15,355 nt of DNA from UBA11606 sp964513285 (GCA_964513285.1 CAZEML010000096.1:1-15355); one strand, 5' to 3'; numbered from the stretch's first letter, positions 1-7,217 are shown. Made by a program: numbers and translations. Notes: generated by a model not told the origin, from the letters alone.

Positions 1-56
1 GGCAGCCTGACCCCGGGCGTCCGCGTCGGCGGCCGGGTCCACGACCGGGTCTGCGA

Positions 57-62
57 TAGACT
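57..62 (+). promoter_or_regulatory. Possible -10 box for the first operon
   Basis: TAGACT fits the actinobacterial TANNNT -10 pattern. It would place a transcript start near base 69, about 18 bases before the ATG at 87 and just upstream of the Shine-Dalgarno sequence. I see no -35 hexamer at the right distance, so this is only a candidate. Bases 1-56 hold nothing else I can name. Confidence 0.3.
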
Positions 63-86
63 GCCGTGCACCCAAAGGAGGATCCG

Positions 87-557
87 ATGTCGAGCAAGGC
101 CGAGGCCGCCCTGGCCCTCTTCGAGAAGCAGATCGGCGCCGAGGAAGGCGTCGGCGAGTGGCACCACGTGACCCAGGAGCAGATCAACCTGTTCGCGGAC
201 GCCACCGGCGATCATCAGTTCATCCACATCGACCCCGAGCGGGCGACCCCGATCTTCGGCGGCACGATCGCCCACGGCTTCCTCCCCCTGTCGATGCTCG
301 TGCACCTGTCGACCTCGCTCCCGAACGAGACCCCGCTCGAGGGCATCCAGATGGGCATCAACTACGGCTTCGAGAAGGTGCGCTTCATCAACCCGGTCCT
401 GTCGGGCAAGCGGATCCGCGCCCACGCCGTCACCTCGGCGGTCGAGCTGAAGGGCACGGCGGTCAACTCCACCCGGACCATCACCGTCGAGATCGAGGGC
501 GAGGACAAGCCCGCGCTGGTCGCGGAGTGGATCGGCCGCACCGTCTACGACTCCTGA
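87..557 (+). CDS. MaoC-like (R)-specific enoyl-CoA hydratase, NodN type
   Basis: The 156-residue product is a single hot-dog-fold MaoC dehydratase. Residues 40-49 carry the hydratase-2 signature TGDHQFIHID, with the catalytic pair Asp42 and His47 in D-x4-H spacing. The following FGGTIAHGFLPLS at about 57-69 is typical of the NodN-like branch, where the usual Asn-Pro after the Asp is replaced. Family members hydrate trans-2-enoyl-CoA to (R)-3-hydroxyacyl-CoA in the cytoplasm. The exact substrate cannot be read here. An in-frame GTG at 66 is possible, but AAAGGAGG at 74-81, five bases before the ATG at 87, decides the start. It leads a five-gene run with an SDR and a Nudix hydrolase, which suits CoA-thioester metabolism. 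Confidence 0.9.
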   Translation: MSSKAEAALALFEKQIGAEEGVGEWHHVTQEQINLFADATGDHQFIHIDPERATPIFGGTIAHGFLPLSMLVHLSTSLPNETPLEGIQMGINYGFEKVRFINPVLSGKRIRAHAVTSAVELKGTAVNSTRTITVEIEGEDKPALVAEWIGRTVYDS

Positions 558-573
558 GGCTTCGGTCAGCACG

Positions 574-1374
574 ATGAACGATCATCCGATCGTCGCCGGT
601 TCGGCGCTGTTCACGCTCGTCGACCCCAACAAGGGCCACGAGGTCGCGTACAACCGGTGGTACGAGCGCGACCACTTCTACGCCGGTTGCATGATCGGGC
701 CCTGGCTGTTCGCCGGGAAGCGCTGGGTCTCGACCCGAGCGCTGAAGGACCTGCGATTCCCGCAGGGCGACACGCCGGTCGCGTCGCCGCACGACAAGGG
801 TTCCTACCTCGCCACCTACTGGGTGCTCGAGGACAAGCACAAGGAACACTTCGACTGGGCGGGCAACCAGGTCGTCGACCTCTACATGAACAACCGCGGG
901 TTCATGGAGCGGCAGCACGCCCACACGGTGCTGCTCAACCAGCCCGAGTACGCCTACCGCGACGATGATCCGGTGCCGATCGAGCTCGCCTTCGATCACG
1001 GCTACGCCGGTTTGGCCGTCGTCGCCGTCGACCCGGCCGACGGCGTGAGCGACGAAGAGCTTGGCGCCCACCTCGACGAAACCGCGCTGCCCGCGCTCCT
1101 CAAGGACTCCGCGATCGCCAGCATGGTGTCGTGGCGTTACGTGGCGATGGGCGAAGGCACCGAACAGGCCCCGATGGATCTCGGCATGCCGCCGGGTCCG
1201 CCGGAGCGGCGGCTGCAGCTGTTCTTCCTCGAGGAGTCACCCGAGGGCCTGTGGGACCGGTTCCACGCCTACGCCGACGACCTCGCCGCGAGCGGCAAGG
1301 GCACGGTGGGCTTCGCGGCACCGTTCATCCCCACGATCGTCGGCACCGACACCTACACCGATCAGCTCTGGTGA
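574..1374 (+). CDS. Conserved hypothetical protein, duplicated dimeric alpha/beta-barrel (EthD-like) fold
   Basis: The 266-residue soluble protein has no signal peptide. It appears to contain two related halves. Residues 9-52 read as strand, helix with an NRWYERDHF stretch, then strand. Residues about 143-191 repeat the scheme (AGLAVVAVDP, a helix, then SWRYVA). Each half ends in another strand-helix unit (about 77-104 and 213-240). Small actinobacterial proteins beginning with a G-H-E-x3-N-R-W-Y pattern usually belong to the dimeric alpha/beta-barrel group (EthD, antibiotic-biosynthesis monooxygenase-like). That fold assignment is inference. The start lies 16 bases after the MaoC stop without a clear ribosome-binding site, suggesting translational coupling. 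The last codons overlap the next gene by four bases. No catalytic residues are assigned. Confidence 0.75.
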   Translation: MNDHPIVAGSALFTLVDPNKGHEVAYNRWYERDHFYAGCMIGPWLFAGKRWVSTRALKDLRFPQGDTPVASPHDKGSYLATYWVLEDKHKEHFDWAGNQVVDLYMNNRGFMERQHAHTVLLNQPEYAYRDDDPVPIELAFDHGYAGLAVVAVDPADGVSDEELGAHLDETALPALLKDSAIASMVSWRYVAMGEGTEQAPMDLGMPPGPPERRLQLFFLEESPEGLWDRFHAYADDLAASGKGTVGFAAPFIPTIVGTDTYTDQLW

Positions 1375-2948
1375 TCCGGCGGGTCGCCGCGCTCGTCGTC
1401 CTCGCGCTGCTCGCCGCGGCGTGTGGCTCCGACGGCGACTCGGCGCCACCGTTGATCACGACCACCACGACCGAGGCGCCGTCCGCTGCGGGCGGCGTGG
1501 CCGCCGAGACGACGACCACGGCCGCGCCTACGGGCGCTACCGGTGAGCTTCGGCTCCCCGATGCGGCGATCCGCCAGGTCGACTGCCCCGACGCCATCGC
1601 GGGCGACGGCGTTGCGTGTGGCGTGGTCGATGTCGCCCGCGACATCACCGATGGCGGGGACGACACGGTCAGCATCTCCATCGCGACCCTCGCCGGCTAC
1701 GACGCCGGGTTCGAGACGCCGGTCGCGGTGCTGCAAGGTGGGCCGGGTGGTGCGAGCAGCGACTTCGCCGGCTGGCTGCCGCAGCAGCCGTTCACTCAGG
1801 TGTTCGTCGATCAACGCGGCACCGGGTTCGCCGCCGCTGAGTCCGACTGTCCTGAGTTCGACGAGGCGATCCCCGACGTCCTCGAAGCCGACGCGCCGGG
1901 CGCGGCCGAGCTGTCGACCGACGCCATCGAGGCGTGCGCCGATCGAGTCGACCGCGATGCCGCGCTCGATGGCCTGCTGGCGGACACGACCACGCAGAAC
2001 CACGCCTACGACGTCGGCCAGGTGATGGCAGCGCTCGGCTACGACCGGTGGGTCGTCTACGGCGTGTCCTACGGCTCGACGATCGGGCTGGAGCTGTTGC
2101 GGCAACCGCCGCCGGGCCTGGTCGGCGCCATCCTCGACGGCGTCTACCCGCCCGATCTCGACGTCGACGCCGGGGTGTCCTTCTCGGCGGAGGCATCGAT
2201 CGCCGCGGTCGGCGACGCGTGTCGCCGCAGCACGATCTGCAGCGACTACGACGACGACATCGAGGGCACCCTGGCCACGCTGATCGCGGAGCTCGACGCC
2301 GCACCCCGGACCGTGACGCTGTCCGCCAACGAGAGTGGTGTCGGCCGCAGCGTCGACGTCTACCTCGACGGCACGCGTGCCGCGGAGTTCGTGTTCTTCA
2401 TCCTCTACAGCGAGTCGCTGACCCGGTATCTCCCGGCGGTACTCGCGGGGGTGGCCGACGGCGACGAGCGATCCGAACGCTGGCTGGCCCAGATCGGGAG
2501 TCGAGTGATCTCCTCCGCCTACGGCGCCAACGACGAAGCCACCTATTTCGCGGTGCAGTGTCACGACCGCCTGCCCTTCACCGACGACGACGCCGTGCCG
2601 ATCGGGGCGTTCGGCACGGCGATGACCGGGACGCCGTTGCGCGACATCTGCCCGGTCTGGGATCAGGGCGTCGCCTACGAGATCGCCGGAACCCCGGTGA
2701 CCTCTGACCTGCCGGCGCTGCTGCTGTCCGGCGAGTTCGACCCGATCACCCCTCCCGTCTACGCCGAACGGGCTGCGGAGACGCTGAGCGCCTCGACCGT
2801 GGTCACCCAGGCCGGCCGGGGCCACGGGATCTGGATCGGCGATGAGTGCATCGCCTCGATCGTGCAGGCGTTCGTCGCCGACCCGCTGCGCACGCTCGAC
2901 ACCGCGTGCGCCGCCGAGGGCGTGCCGGTGGATTGGGCGCAACCCTGA
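1371..2948 (+). CDS. Secreted lipoprotein alpha/beta-hydrolase, tripeptidyl-aminopeptidase (S33-like)
   Basis: The 525-residue product starts at a GTG overlapping the previous stop (GTGA). The start is supported by an immediate lipoprotein signal peptide: two Arg, a hydrophobic stretch and a lipobox LAAAC, with the lipidated Cys at 18. A Thr/Ala/Pro-rich linker with two poly-Thr runs (residues about 30-57) should hold the enzyme away from the membrane. The hydrolase core has an oxyanion loop LQGGPGG (121-127), VFVDQRGTG (144-152), nucleophile elbow GVSYG with Ser233, the acid in GEFDP (Asp457) and His485 in GRGHG. The C-terminal third matches the TAP-like domain of SlpD/E or tripeptidyl aminopeptidases. 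It probably trims N-terminal peptides or hydrolyses esters outside the cell; which cannot be told. Cys pairs are frequent, consistent with export. Confidence 0.88.
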   Translation: MIRRVAALVVLALLAAACGSDGDSAPPLITTTTTEAPSAAGGVAAETTTTAAPTGATGELRLPDAAIRQVDCPDAIAGDGVACGVVDVARDITDGGDDTVSISIATLAGYDAGFETPVAVLQGGPGGASSDFAGWLPQQPFTQVFVDQRGTGFAAAESDCPEFDEAIPDVLEADAPGAAELSTDAIEACADRVDRDAALDGLLADTTTQNHAYDVGQVMAALGYDRWVVYGVSYGSTIGLELLRQPPPGLVGAILDGVYPPDLDVDAGVSFSAEASIAAVGDACRRSTICSDYDDDIEGTLATLIAELDAAPRTVTLSANESGVGRSVDVYLDGTRAAEFVFFILYSESLTRYLPAVLAGVADGDERSERWLAQIGSRVISSAYGANDEATYFAVQCHDRLPFTDDDAVPIGAFGTAMTGTPLRDICPVWDQGVAYEIAGTPVTSDLPALLLSGEFDPITPPVYAERAAETLSASTVVTQAGRGHGIWIGDECIASIVQAFVADPLRTLDTACAAEGVPVDWAQP

Positions 2949-2968
2949 CCTCGTGGGAGGCTGCCCAG

Positions 2969-3781
2969 ATGGCTGAGACAGGCGACGGCACCAACGGCAT
3001 CCTCCACGGCAAGACCGTGCTGATCAGCGGCGTCGGCCCCGGTCTCGGCGGCGCGTGCGCGGCCGCCGCCCTGCGCGACGGCGCCAACGTGATCGCGACG
3101 GCCCGCAATCTCGATCGGCTCCAGGCCGCGGTGGCCGAGCTCGACCCCTCCGGCGATCGCACGGTCGCGATGGCGGCCGACATCATGGATACCGACGCGG
3201 TCACCGCCGCGATCGACGCCGGGGTGGCGCGGTTCGGTCAGCTCGACGGGCTCGTCAACGTGGCCGCCTACGACGCGGTGATGGGCACCTTGCTCGACAT
3301 GGACGCCGACACGTTCCGGCAGGTGCTCGACGTCAACATCTACGGGTCGACCAATCTCGTGCGGGCCGCCGTCCCGTCGTTGCGGGCCAACGGTGGTGGT
3401 TCGGTCGTGCTGATCGGCTCTCAGTCCGCGCTCAAGTCCAACCCGGTTCCGCAGGGCGCCTACGGCCCGTCGAAGGCGGCCTTGCTCGCCGTCGCCCGCG
3501 ACCTGGCGGTCGATCTCGGTCCTGACGGGATCCGGGTCAACACGGTCGTGCCGAGCTGGATGTGGGGTCCGAACGTGCAGATGTACTGCCAGTGGCAGGC
3601 GTCCGAGCGCGGGGTCGAACCCGACGACATCAAGAACGAGATCGCGTCCGCCAACGCGCTGCAGGCGATGGCCGCGGACACCGACGTCGCCGAGTCGGCG
3701 ATCTTCTTCCTGTCCGATCGAGCCAGCATGATCACCGGTCAACGGTTGCTCGTGAACGCAGGCGAATACTTCGACACGTGA
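2969..3781 (+). CDS. Classical short-chain dehydrogenase/reductase
   Basis: The 270-residue product is a Rossmann-fold SDR. The cofactor loop GVGPGLGG is at 21-28. NVAA at 97-100 stands where NNAG is usual. Structural Asn123 is in DVNIYG, Ser151 or Ser153 lies in GSQSA, and YGPSK gives Tyr165 and Lys169. All tetrad members are therefore present. The residues after the second strand (ATARN, 43-47) include Arg46, which hints at NADP(H), though this is weak. GGGAGG at 2955-2960 eight bases before the ATG at 2969 fixes the start. An upstream in-frame extension is out-of-frame overlap with the hydrolase gene. It likely oxidises or reduces a hydroxyacyl or sterol-type carbonyl together with the MaoC protein; the substrate is unknown. 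Confidence 0.9.
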   Translation: MAETGDGTNGILHGKTVLISGVGPGLGGACAAAALRDGANVIATARNLDRLQAAVAELDPSGDRTVAMAADIMDTDAVTAAIDAGVARFGQLDGLVNVAAYDAVMGTLLDMDADTFRQVLDVNIYGSTNLVRAAVPSLRANGGGSVVLIGSQSALKSNPVPQGAYGPSKAALLAVARDLAVDLGPDGIRVNTVVPSWMWGPNVQMYCQWQASERGVEPDDIKNEIASANALQAMAADTDVAESAIFFLSDRASMITGQRLLVNAGEYFDT

Positions 3782-4371
3782 CGGTCCCGGCGCTGCCGGC
3801 CGCGTCGATGGTGATCATCGATGATCGGCCTGACCTGCACGTCCTGATCGGTCGGCGACGGCCGGGTCAGTTCGTGGGAGGGATGATCGTGTACCCGGGC
3901 GGTGCGGTCGATGACGACGACTGGAGACACGGCCCGCAGCGGTGCCCGGGAGCCGACGCCCCGGGGCTCTCGCCGGCGGAAGCGTCCGCGTATCTCCATG
4001 CCGCGATTCGAGAGGCGCGAGAGGAGGTCGGGTTGTGGCCCGATCCCGAGATGCTTTTGGAGGGTGGTCGCTTCGCCGCGGTGGGTCACTGGATCACGCC
4101 GGAGGACGCCCCGCGCCGGTACGACACCCGGTTCTTCCTGGCTCGTCATCCCGGTGGTGAGGCCCGGGTCGCGGACGACGAGCTCGTCGAGGTCTGGTGG
4201 GAGCGTCCCGAGGCCACTCTCGAACGTCTCGACCGGGGCGAATTGACGGCGATCGCACCGACGATCTCGTTCCTCACAGCATTGTCGCAGTATCGACATG
4301 TGGACGATGCCTTCGCAGGAACCGACCGCGGAATCCGGCGCGAATTCGAGTGGGGCGTGACGACCTTCTGA
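3778..4371 (+). CDS. Nudix hydrolase, NUDT7/NUDT19 (CoA diphosphatase)-like
   Basis: The 197-residue product starts at a GTG overlapping the SDR stop by four bases (GTGA). An ATG 30 bases downstream at 3808 is an alternative. The Nudix helix is visible as AAIREAREEVGL (75-86), the catalytic REx2EExGx part. The Gly-Gly portion FVGGMIVYPGGAVD (32-45) lies some 30 residues earlier because of an insertion. This split arrangement is typical of the NUDT7/NUDT19 branch, which hydrolyses CoA and acyl-CoA diphosphate bonds. The C-terminal part (VWWERPEATLERLDRGEL, then APTISFLTAL) also resembles that branch. As last gene of the operon it could trim CoA or acyl-CoA pools. The substrate is inference from family and context. 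Confidence 0.85.
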   Translation: MTVPALPAASMVIIDDRPDLHVLIGRRRPGQFVGGMIVYPGGAVDDDDWRHGPQRCPGADAPGLSPAEASAYLHAAIREAREEVGLWPDPEMLLEGGRFAAVGHWITPEDAPRRYDTRFFLARHPGGEARVADDELVEVWWERPEATLERLDRGELTAIAPTISFLTALSQYRHVDDAFAGTDRGIRREFEWGVTTF

Positions 4372-4376
4372 GCCGT

Positions 4377-4414
4377 CCGACACGCAAGGTTTGCTATCTC
4401 GTGTCGGTTTGTTT
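4377..4414 (+). terminator. Intrinsic terminator after the five-gene operon
   Basis: CCGACAC (4377-4383) pairs perfectly with GTGTCGG (4401-4407) and is followed at once by TTTGTTT. The loop can form an inner hairpin GCAA-GGT-TTGC (4384-4394). It begins six bases after the Nudix stop codon. T-rich tails are scarce in this window, so this is the best terminator in it. Confidence 0.65.
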
Positions 4415-4424
4415 ACATGCGGAC

Positions 4425-4453
4425 CTGAAATCCCCAGAGATATGCACTAAGGT
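4425..4453 (+). promoter_or_regulatory. Candidate promoter P1 inside the 4372-4662 gap
   Basis: CTGAAA (4425-4430, four of six to TTGACA) is separated by exactly 17 bases from TAAGGT (4448-4453, fits TANNNT). The predicted transcript start is near 4460, just before a series of hairpins. The perfect 7-base inverted repeat CCCAGAG (4433-4439) / CTCTGGG (4456-4462) brackets the -10 box with a 16-base spacer. It could be a repressor operator. Confidence 0.45.
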
Positions 4454-4459
4454 CGCTCT

Positions 4460-4600
4460 GGGTTCGGTGTTGCACGGATGCAGGGCCGTAGTGACACCAG
4501 CTCGGAAGGCTCCGTCCTTCCGATCCCCCTCCAGGGAAACTGGGGCCCGGTCGACGGCGATCGCCGACCGGGCCCGAGCCCGGAAGCAGGGGCTGAGCGA
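4460..4600 (+). ncRNA. Candidate structured RNA (leader or small RNA), family unknown
   Basis: Four or five stems follow in series. GGTGT/ACACC closes 4466-4498 with an inner CAC/GTG. CGGAAGG (4503-4509) pairs with CCTTCCG (4516-4522). CCAG/CTGG with loop GGAAA occupies 4531-4543. A perfect 11-bp stem GGGCCCGGTCG/CGACCGGGCCC (4543-4553 with 4565-4575) follows. AGCCC/GGGCT (4577-4594) has a purine-rich loop GGAAGCAG. No open frame here looks like protein. I compared it by eye with tmRNA, RNase P, SRP, 6S, 6C, TPP, cobalamin, SAM, c-di-GMP and c-di-AMP motifs and recognised none. It lies between a terminator and the aquaporin gene. Since that gene seems to have its own leaderless promoter, this could be a free small RNA; otherwise it is a 200-base leader. 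Confidence 0.45.
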
Positions 4601-4627
4601 CCGAATCCGGTACCGCACCACGTGGGG

Positions 4628-4656
4628 TTGCCGTCGCGGGCCGCGTGTTCTAAACC
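4628..4656 (+). promoter_or_regulatory. Candidate leaderless promoter P2 of the aquaporin gene
   Basis: TTGCCG (4628-4633, four of six to TTGACA), a 17-base spacer and TAAACC (4651-4656) are followed by six bases and the GTG start at 4663. No Shine-Dalgarno sequence precedes the start. The -10 lacks the final T of TANNNT, which lowers confidence. Confidence 0.4.
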
Positions 4657-4662
4657 TCCGCT

Positions 4663-5325
4663 GTGCGCACCACCGATCTGACCCGTCGACTCGCCGCGGA
4701 GTTCGTCGGCACCGCCTTTCTGCTGGCGGGGGTGATCGGTTCGGGGATCATGGCCGAACGCCTCACCGACGATGTCGGCCTCCAGCTCCTCGCCAACGCC
4801 GGCGCGACCGTCGGCGTGCTCTACGCCATCATCCTCATGTTCGGGCCGGTCTCCGGTGCGCATTTCAACCCGGCGGTCACCCTGGCCGACACGATGCTCG
4901 GCAATCGGCCGTGGTCCGACGTGGCGCCGTACGTCGGTGCCCAGATCCTGGGGGGCGCGGTCGGTGTGATCGTCGCCAACCTCATGTTCGAACTCGACGC
5001 CATCAACGTCAGCGGAAAGGTCCGCGACGGCAGCGGTCAGTACATCGGCGAGGTCGTCGCCACCTTCGGCCTCGTGCTGTTGATCTTCTGCCTCGTCCGC
5101 AGCGACCGCGGTCATCTGGCGGCCGGCGCCGTCGCTGCCTACATCGGTGGCGCCTACTGGTTCACCTCGTCGACCTCGTTCGCCAACCCGGCCGTGTCGG
5201 TGACCCGGACCCTGTCGGACACCTTCGCCGGCATCGACCCCGCATCGGCGCCGCTGTTCATCGTCATGCAGCTCATCGGCGCGCTGCTCGCCGTCGGGTT
5301 CGTCCGTGTGATCTACCCGGACTGA
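4663..5325 (+). CDS. Aquaporin (MIP family), AqpS-like branch
   Basis: The 220-residue polytopic membrane protein is a MIP channel with six helices and two half-helices. The first NPA is in SGAHFNPAVT (Asn69-Ala71) and the second in SFANPAVSVTR (Asn175-Ala177). After the second NPA, aquaporins and glyceroporins normally carry the selectivity-filter Arg (NPAR). Here the residue is Val178, and the next Arg is at 182. The SDTFAGI stretch after it (185-191) is what I recall from the bacterial branch often linked with arsenic genes. No arsenic gene is seen nearby. It should pass water or small neutral solutes across the inner membrane. GTG start: no better start or ribosome-binding site is visible. 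The phosphatase gene follows after 15 bases. Confidence 0.9.
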   Translation: MRTTDLTRRLAAEFVGTAFLLAGVIGSGIMAERLTDDVGLQLLANAGATVGVLYAIILMFGPVSGAHFNPAVTLADTMLGNRPWSDVAPYVGAQILGGAVGVIVANLMFELDAINVSGKVRDGSGQYIGEVVATFGLVLLIFCLVRSDRGHLAAGAVAAYIGGAYWFTSSTSFANPAVSVTRTLSDTFAGIDPASAPLFIVMQLIGALLAVGFVRVIYPD

Positions 5326-5340
5326 TGCCCGAGCTTGCTG

Positions 5341-5985
5341 ATGCCTGAGTTCATCGTCGTTCGACACGGCCGGCCGCTGACCGAGCGGCTCGAGGAAGGG
5401 ATCGCCGACCCGTCGCTCGACGAGTACGGCCGCTGGCAAGCCCATCGGGTGTGTGCCTGGCTCGCCCACGAGGCGGTCGATGCCGTCGTCTCCAGCCCCA
5501 AGGCTCGGGCGATCGAGACGGTCCAGCCCCTCGCCGACGCGCTCGACCTTCCCGTGCAGATCGTCGACGACCTCGACGAGATCGACCGGCACGCGTCGGT
5601 GTACGTCCCGACCGACATGTGGGGGACCGAGGGTCTCGACATCCTCGAGGCGCTCGCCGAGCACCGGTGGGACGACATCGGCTTCGACCCGCCGGACGTC
5701 TTCCGGGAGCGCATCGAGGCGGTGTGGCGTTCGCTCGTCGAGGATCCGCCGGGGGAGCGGGTCGTGATCGGCTGCCACGGTGGCACGATCCGCGAGATCA
5801 TCCGGGCGACCCTCGGCGAGATGCCGCCGTCGTTCCACGCTCAACTCGAGTACGCCGCCATCTGTCGGTTCAACGTCGGCGACGGGAAGGCCTCGCTGGC
5901 CACCCTCAACGAGACCGCCCACTTCGACGCGGCCCGCGAGGCGATTCGGGGTGCGATGAACACCGCACCTACGATCGAGGGATGA
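5341..5985 (+). CDS. Histidine phosphatase superfamily (phosphoglycerate-mutase-like) protein
   Basis: The 214-residue cytoplasmic protein has the branch-1 histidine phosphatase residues. VVRHGRP holds Arg8 and the phospho-accepting His9. Arg56 lies in SSPKARAIET, the acid Glu80 in DLDEID, and the second His146 in GCHGGTIRE. A helical insert (about 85-135) separates the two halves, as in acid-phosphatase or PhoE-like members. I chose the ATG at 5341; a TTG two codons earlier is possible. There is only a weak ribosome-binding site, so coupling to the aquaporin gene is likely. The substrate is not evident. Its stop overlaps the start of the amidohydrolase gene (ATGA), indicating one transcript. 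Confidence 0.88.
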   Translation: MPEFIVVRHGRPLTERLEEGIADPSLDEYGRWQAHRVCAWLAHEAVDAVVSSPKARAIETVQPLADALDLPVQIVDDLDEIDRHASVYVPTDMWGTEGLDILEALAEHRWDDIGFDPPDVFRERIEAVWRSLVEDPPGERVVIGCHGGTIREIIRATLGEMPPSFHAQLEYAAICRFNVGDGKASLATLNETAHFDAAREAIRGAMNTAPTIEG

Positions 5986-7160
5986 GCTCGCTTCCGTTCG
6001 CTGCCTTCGACGCCGACAACCACTACTACGAGGCCGAAGACGCCTTCATCCGCCACGTCGACCCCAAGATGCACAAGCGGTGCATGCAGTGGGCGCAGAT
6101 CGACGGGCGCCAGCGCCTCCTCGTCGGCGGGCGGGTCAACCGGTTCATCCCGAACCCGACCTTCGACCCCGTCGCCCGGCCCGGCTGTCTCGACGACTAC
6201 TTCCGCGGCAAGGTCGCCAAGTCCGACATGCGGGAGGCGTTCGGCGAGCTGGTGCCGATCCCCGCCGAGTATCGCGACCGCGACGCACGCATCGCGGTGA
6301 TGGATCAGCAGGGGCTGGAGGCGTGCTTCATGTTCCCGACGCTCGGCGTCGGCATGGAGTCGGCGCTCGAGGGCGATCTCGACGCGACGCTCGCCGCCTT
6401 CGACGGCTTCAACAAATGGCTCGACGACGACTGGGGTTTCGCTTACCAGAACCGCATCATCACCGCGGGCTATGTGACCCTCGCCGACCCCGATTGGGCG
6501 CTCGATCAGCGCGACTGGATGATCGAACGCGACGTGCGGGTCGTGAACATGCGTCCGTCGTCGGTCCTCGGCCGCGACGGTCGGCGGCGCTCGCTCGGCG
6601 ATCCGTCGTTCGCGCCGTTCTGGAAGAAGATGAACGACCACGGCATCACCCTCGCCATGCACAGCGGCGACGCCGGCTACTCGTTCCTCGCCGATTACTG
6701 GGGTGTGAACGCCGAGTTCGAAGCGTTCCGGCAGAACGCGTTCAAGACGCTGCTCACCCATTCGCCGATCAGCGACGCGATCGCCTCGCTCATCGCCGAG
6801 GGCGTGTTGAGCGAGCACCGCAACATCCGGGTCTGCACGATCGAGACCGGGTCGGAATGGGTGCAGCCCCTGCTCAAGAAGTTCGAGAAGACCTACAAGA
6901 TGCAGAAGCACGCCTTCGCCGAAGACCCGATCGAGGTCTTCGCCCGGCAGGTGTGGGTGTCGCCGTACTACGAGGACGACCTGCACGATCTGAAGGCCAA
7001 GGTCGGCGCCGAGCACATGCTGTTCGGGTCGGACTGGCCTCACGCCGAGGGTCTGCCGAACCCGGTCGACTTCGTCGACGACCTCGAGGGCTTCGACTCC
7101 GCCGAGATCGAGAAGATCATGCGGACCAACGGACTCGCCCTCGCTCAGCGGTCGGCCTAG
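5982..7160 (+). CDS. Amidohydrolase family 2 (metal-dependent TIM-barrel hydrolase/decarboxylase)
   Basis: The 392-residue product is an amidohydrolase-2 (PF04909-type) enzyme. The first metal-binding strand reads FDADNHYYE with His14. A second His is in LAMHSGD (His227), and the conserved acid is in MLFGSDWPHAEG (Asp351). The Asp-x-His element of the usual pattern is here Asp-Ala-Asp-Asn-His. Proteins of this shape are abundant in actinobacteria with sterol or aromatic degradation. The family includes decarboxylases such as ACMSD and gamma-resorcylate decarboxylase as well as hydrolases. The specific reaction cannot be assigned. The start ATG overlaps the phosphatase stop by four bases. No signal peptide. 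Confidence 0.88.
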   Translation: MSSLPFAAFDADNHYYEAEDAFIRHVDPKMHKRCMQWAQIDGRQRLLVGGRVNRFIPNPTFDPVARPGCLDDYFRGKVAKSDMREAFGELVPIPAEYRDRDARIAVMDQQGLEACFMFPTLGVGMESALEGDLDATLAAFDGFNKWLDDDWGFAYQNRIITAGYVTLADPDWALDQRDWMIERDVRVVNMRPSSVLGRDGRRRSLGDPSFAPFWKKMNDHGITLAMHSGDAGYSFLADYWGVNAEFEAFRQNAFKTLLTHSPISDAIASLIAEGVLSEHRNIRVCTIETGSEWVQPLLKKFEKTYKMQKHAFAEDPIEVFARQVWVSPYYEDDLHDLKAKVGAEHMLFGSDWPHAEGLPNPVDFVDDLEGFDSAEIEKIMRTNGLALAQRSA

Positions 7161-7197
7161 CACCTCGCCGCCCGGGGTCGGGGCCCTGGCTGCGGCG

Positions 7198-7216
7198 CTC
7201 CTACGGGATGTAGGGG
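7198..7216 (+). terminator. Hairpin downstream of the amidohydrolase gene, possible terminator
   Basis: CTCCTAC (7198-7204) pairs with GTAGGGG (7210-7216) through seven bases, one a G-T wobble, around the loop GGGAT. No T tract follows, so termination is a guess from position, 38 bases after the stop. Confidence 0.3.
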
Positions 7217-7217
7217 C

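Noticed and set aside
1460..1540. Poly-Thr coding stretch as a possible repeat array
   Set aside because: It consists of ACC/ACG/ACT codon runs in a lipoprotein linker, without a regular DNA unit or flanking repeats.
1362..2942. 526-codon open frame on the minus strand opposite the lipoprotein gene
   Set aside because: Arg/Gly/Asp-rich composition with no motifs. It exists because the sense gene has G/C at nearly all third positions. The sense strand has a lipobox and a full catalytic triad.
4460..4600. SRP or 6S/6C RNA identity for the hairpin series, prompted by GGAAGCAGG
   Set aside because: SRP RNA needs a GGAAGGAAGCAGC-like apical stretch in a long rod, which is not formed. 6C needs C-rich loops of six or more, and 6S needs a large central bubble; neither is seen.
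4478..4681. 67-codon plus-strand frame in the hairpin region
   Set aside because: No ribosome-binding site or recognisable motif, it overlaps the aquaporin start out of frame, and the same bases form strong stems.
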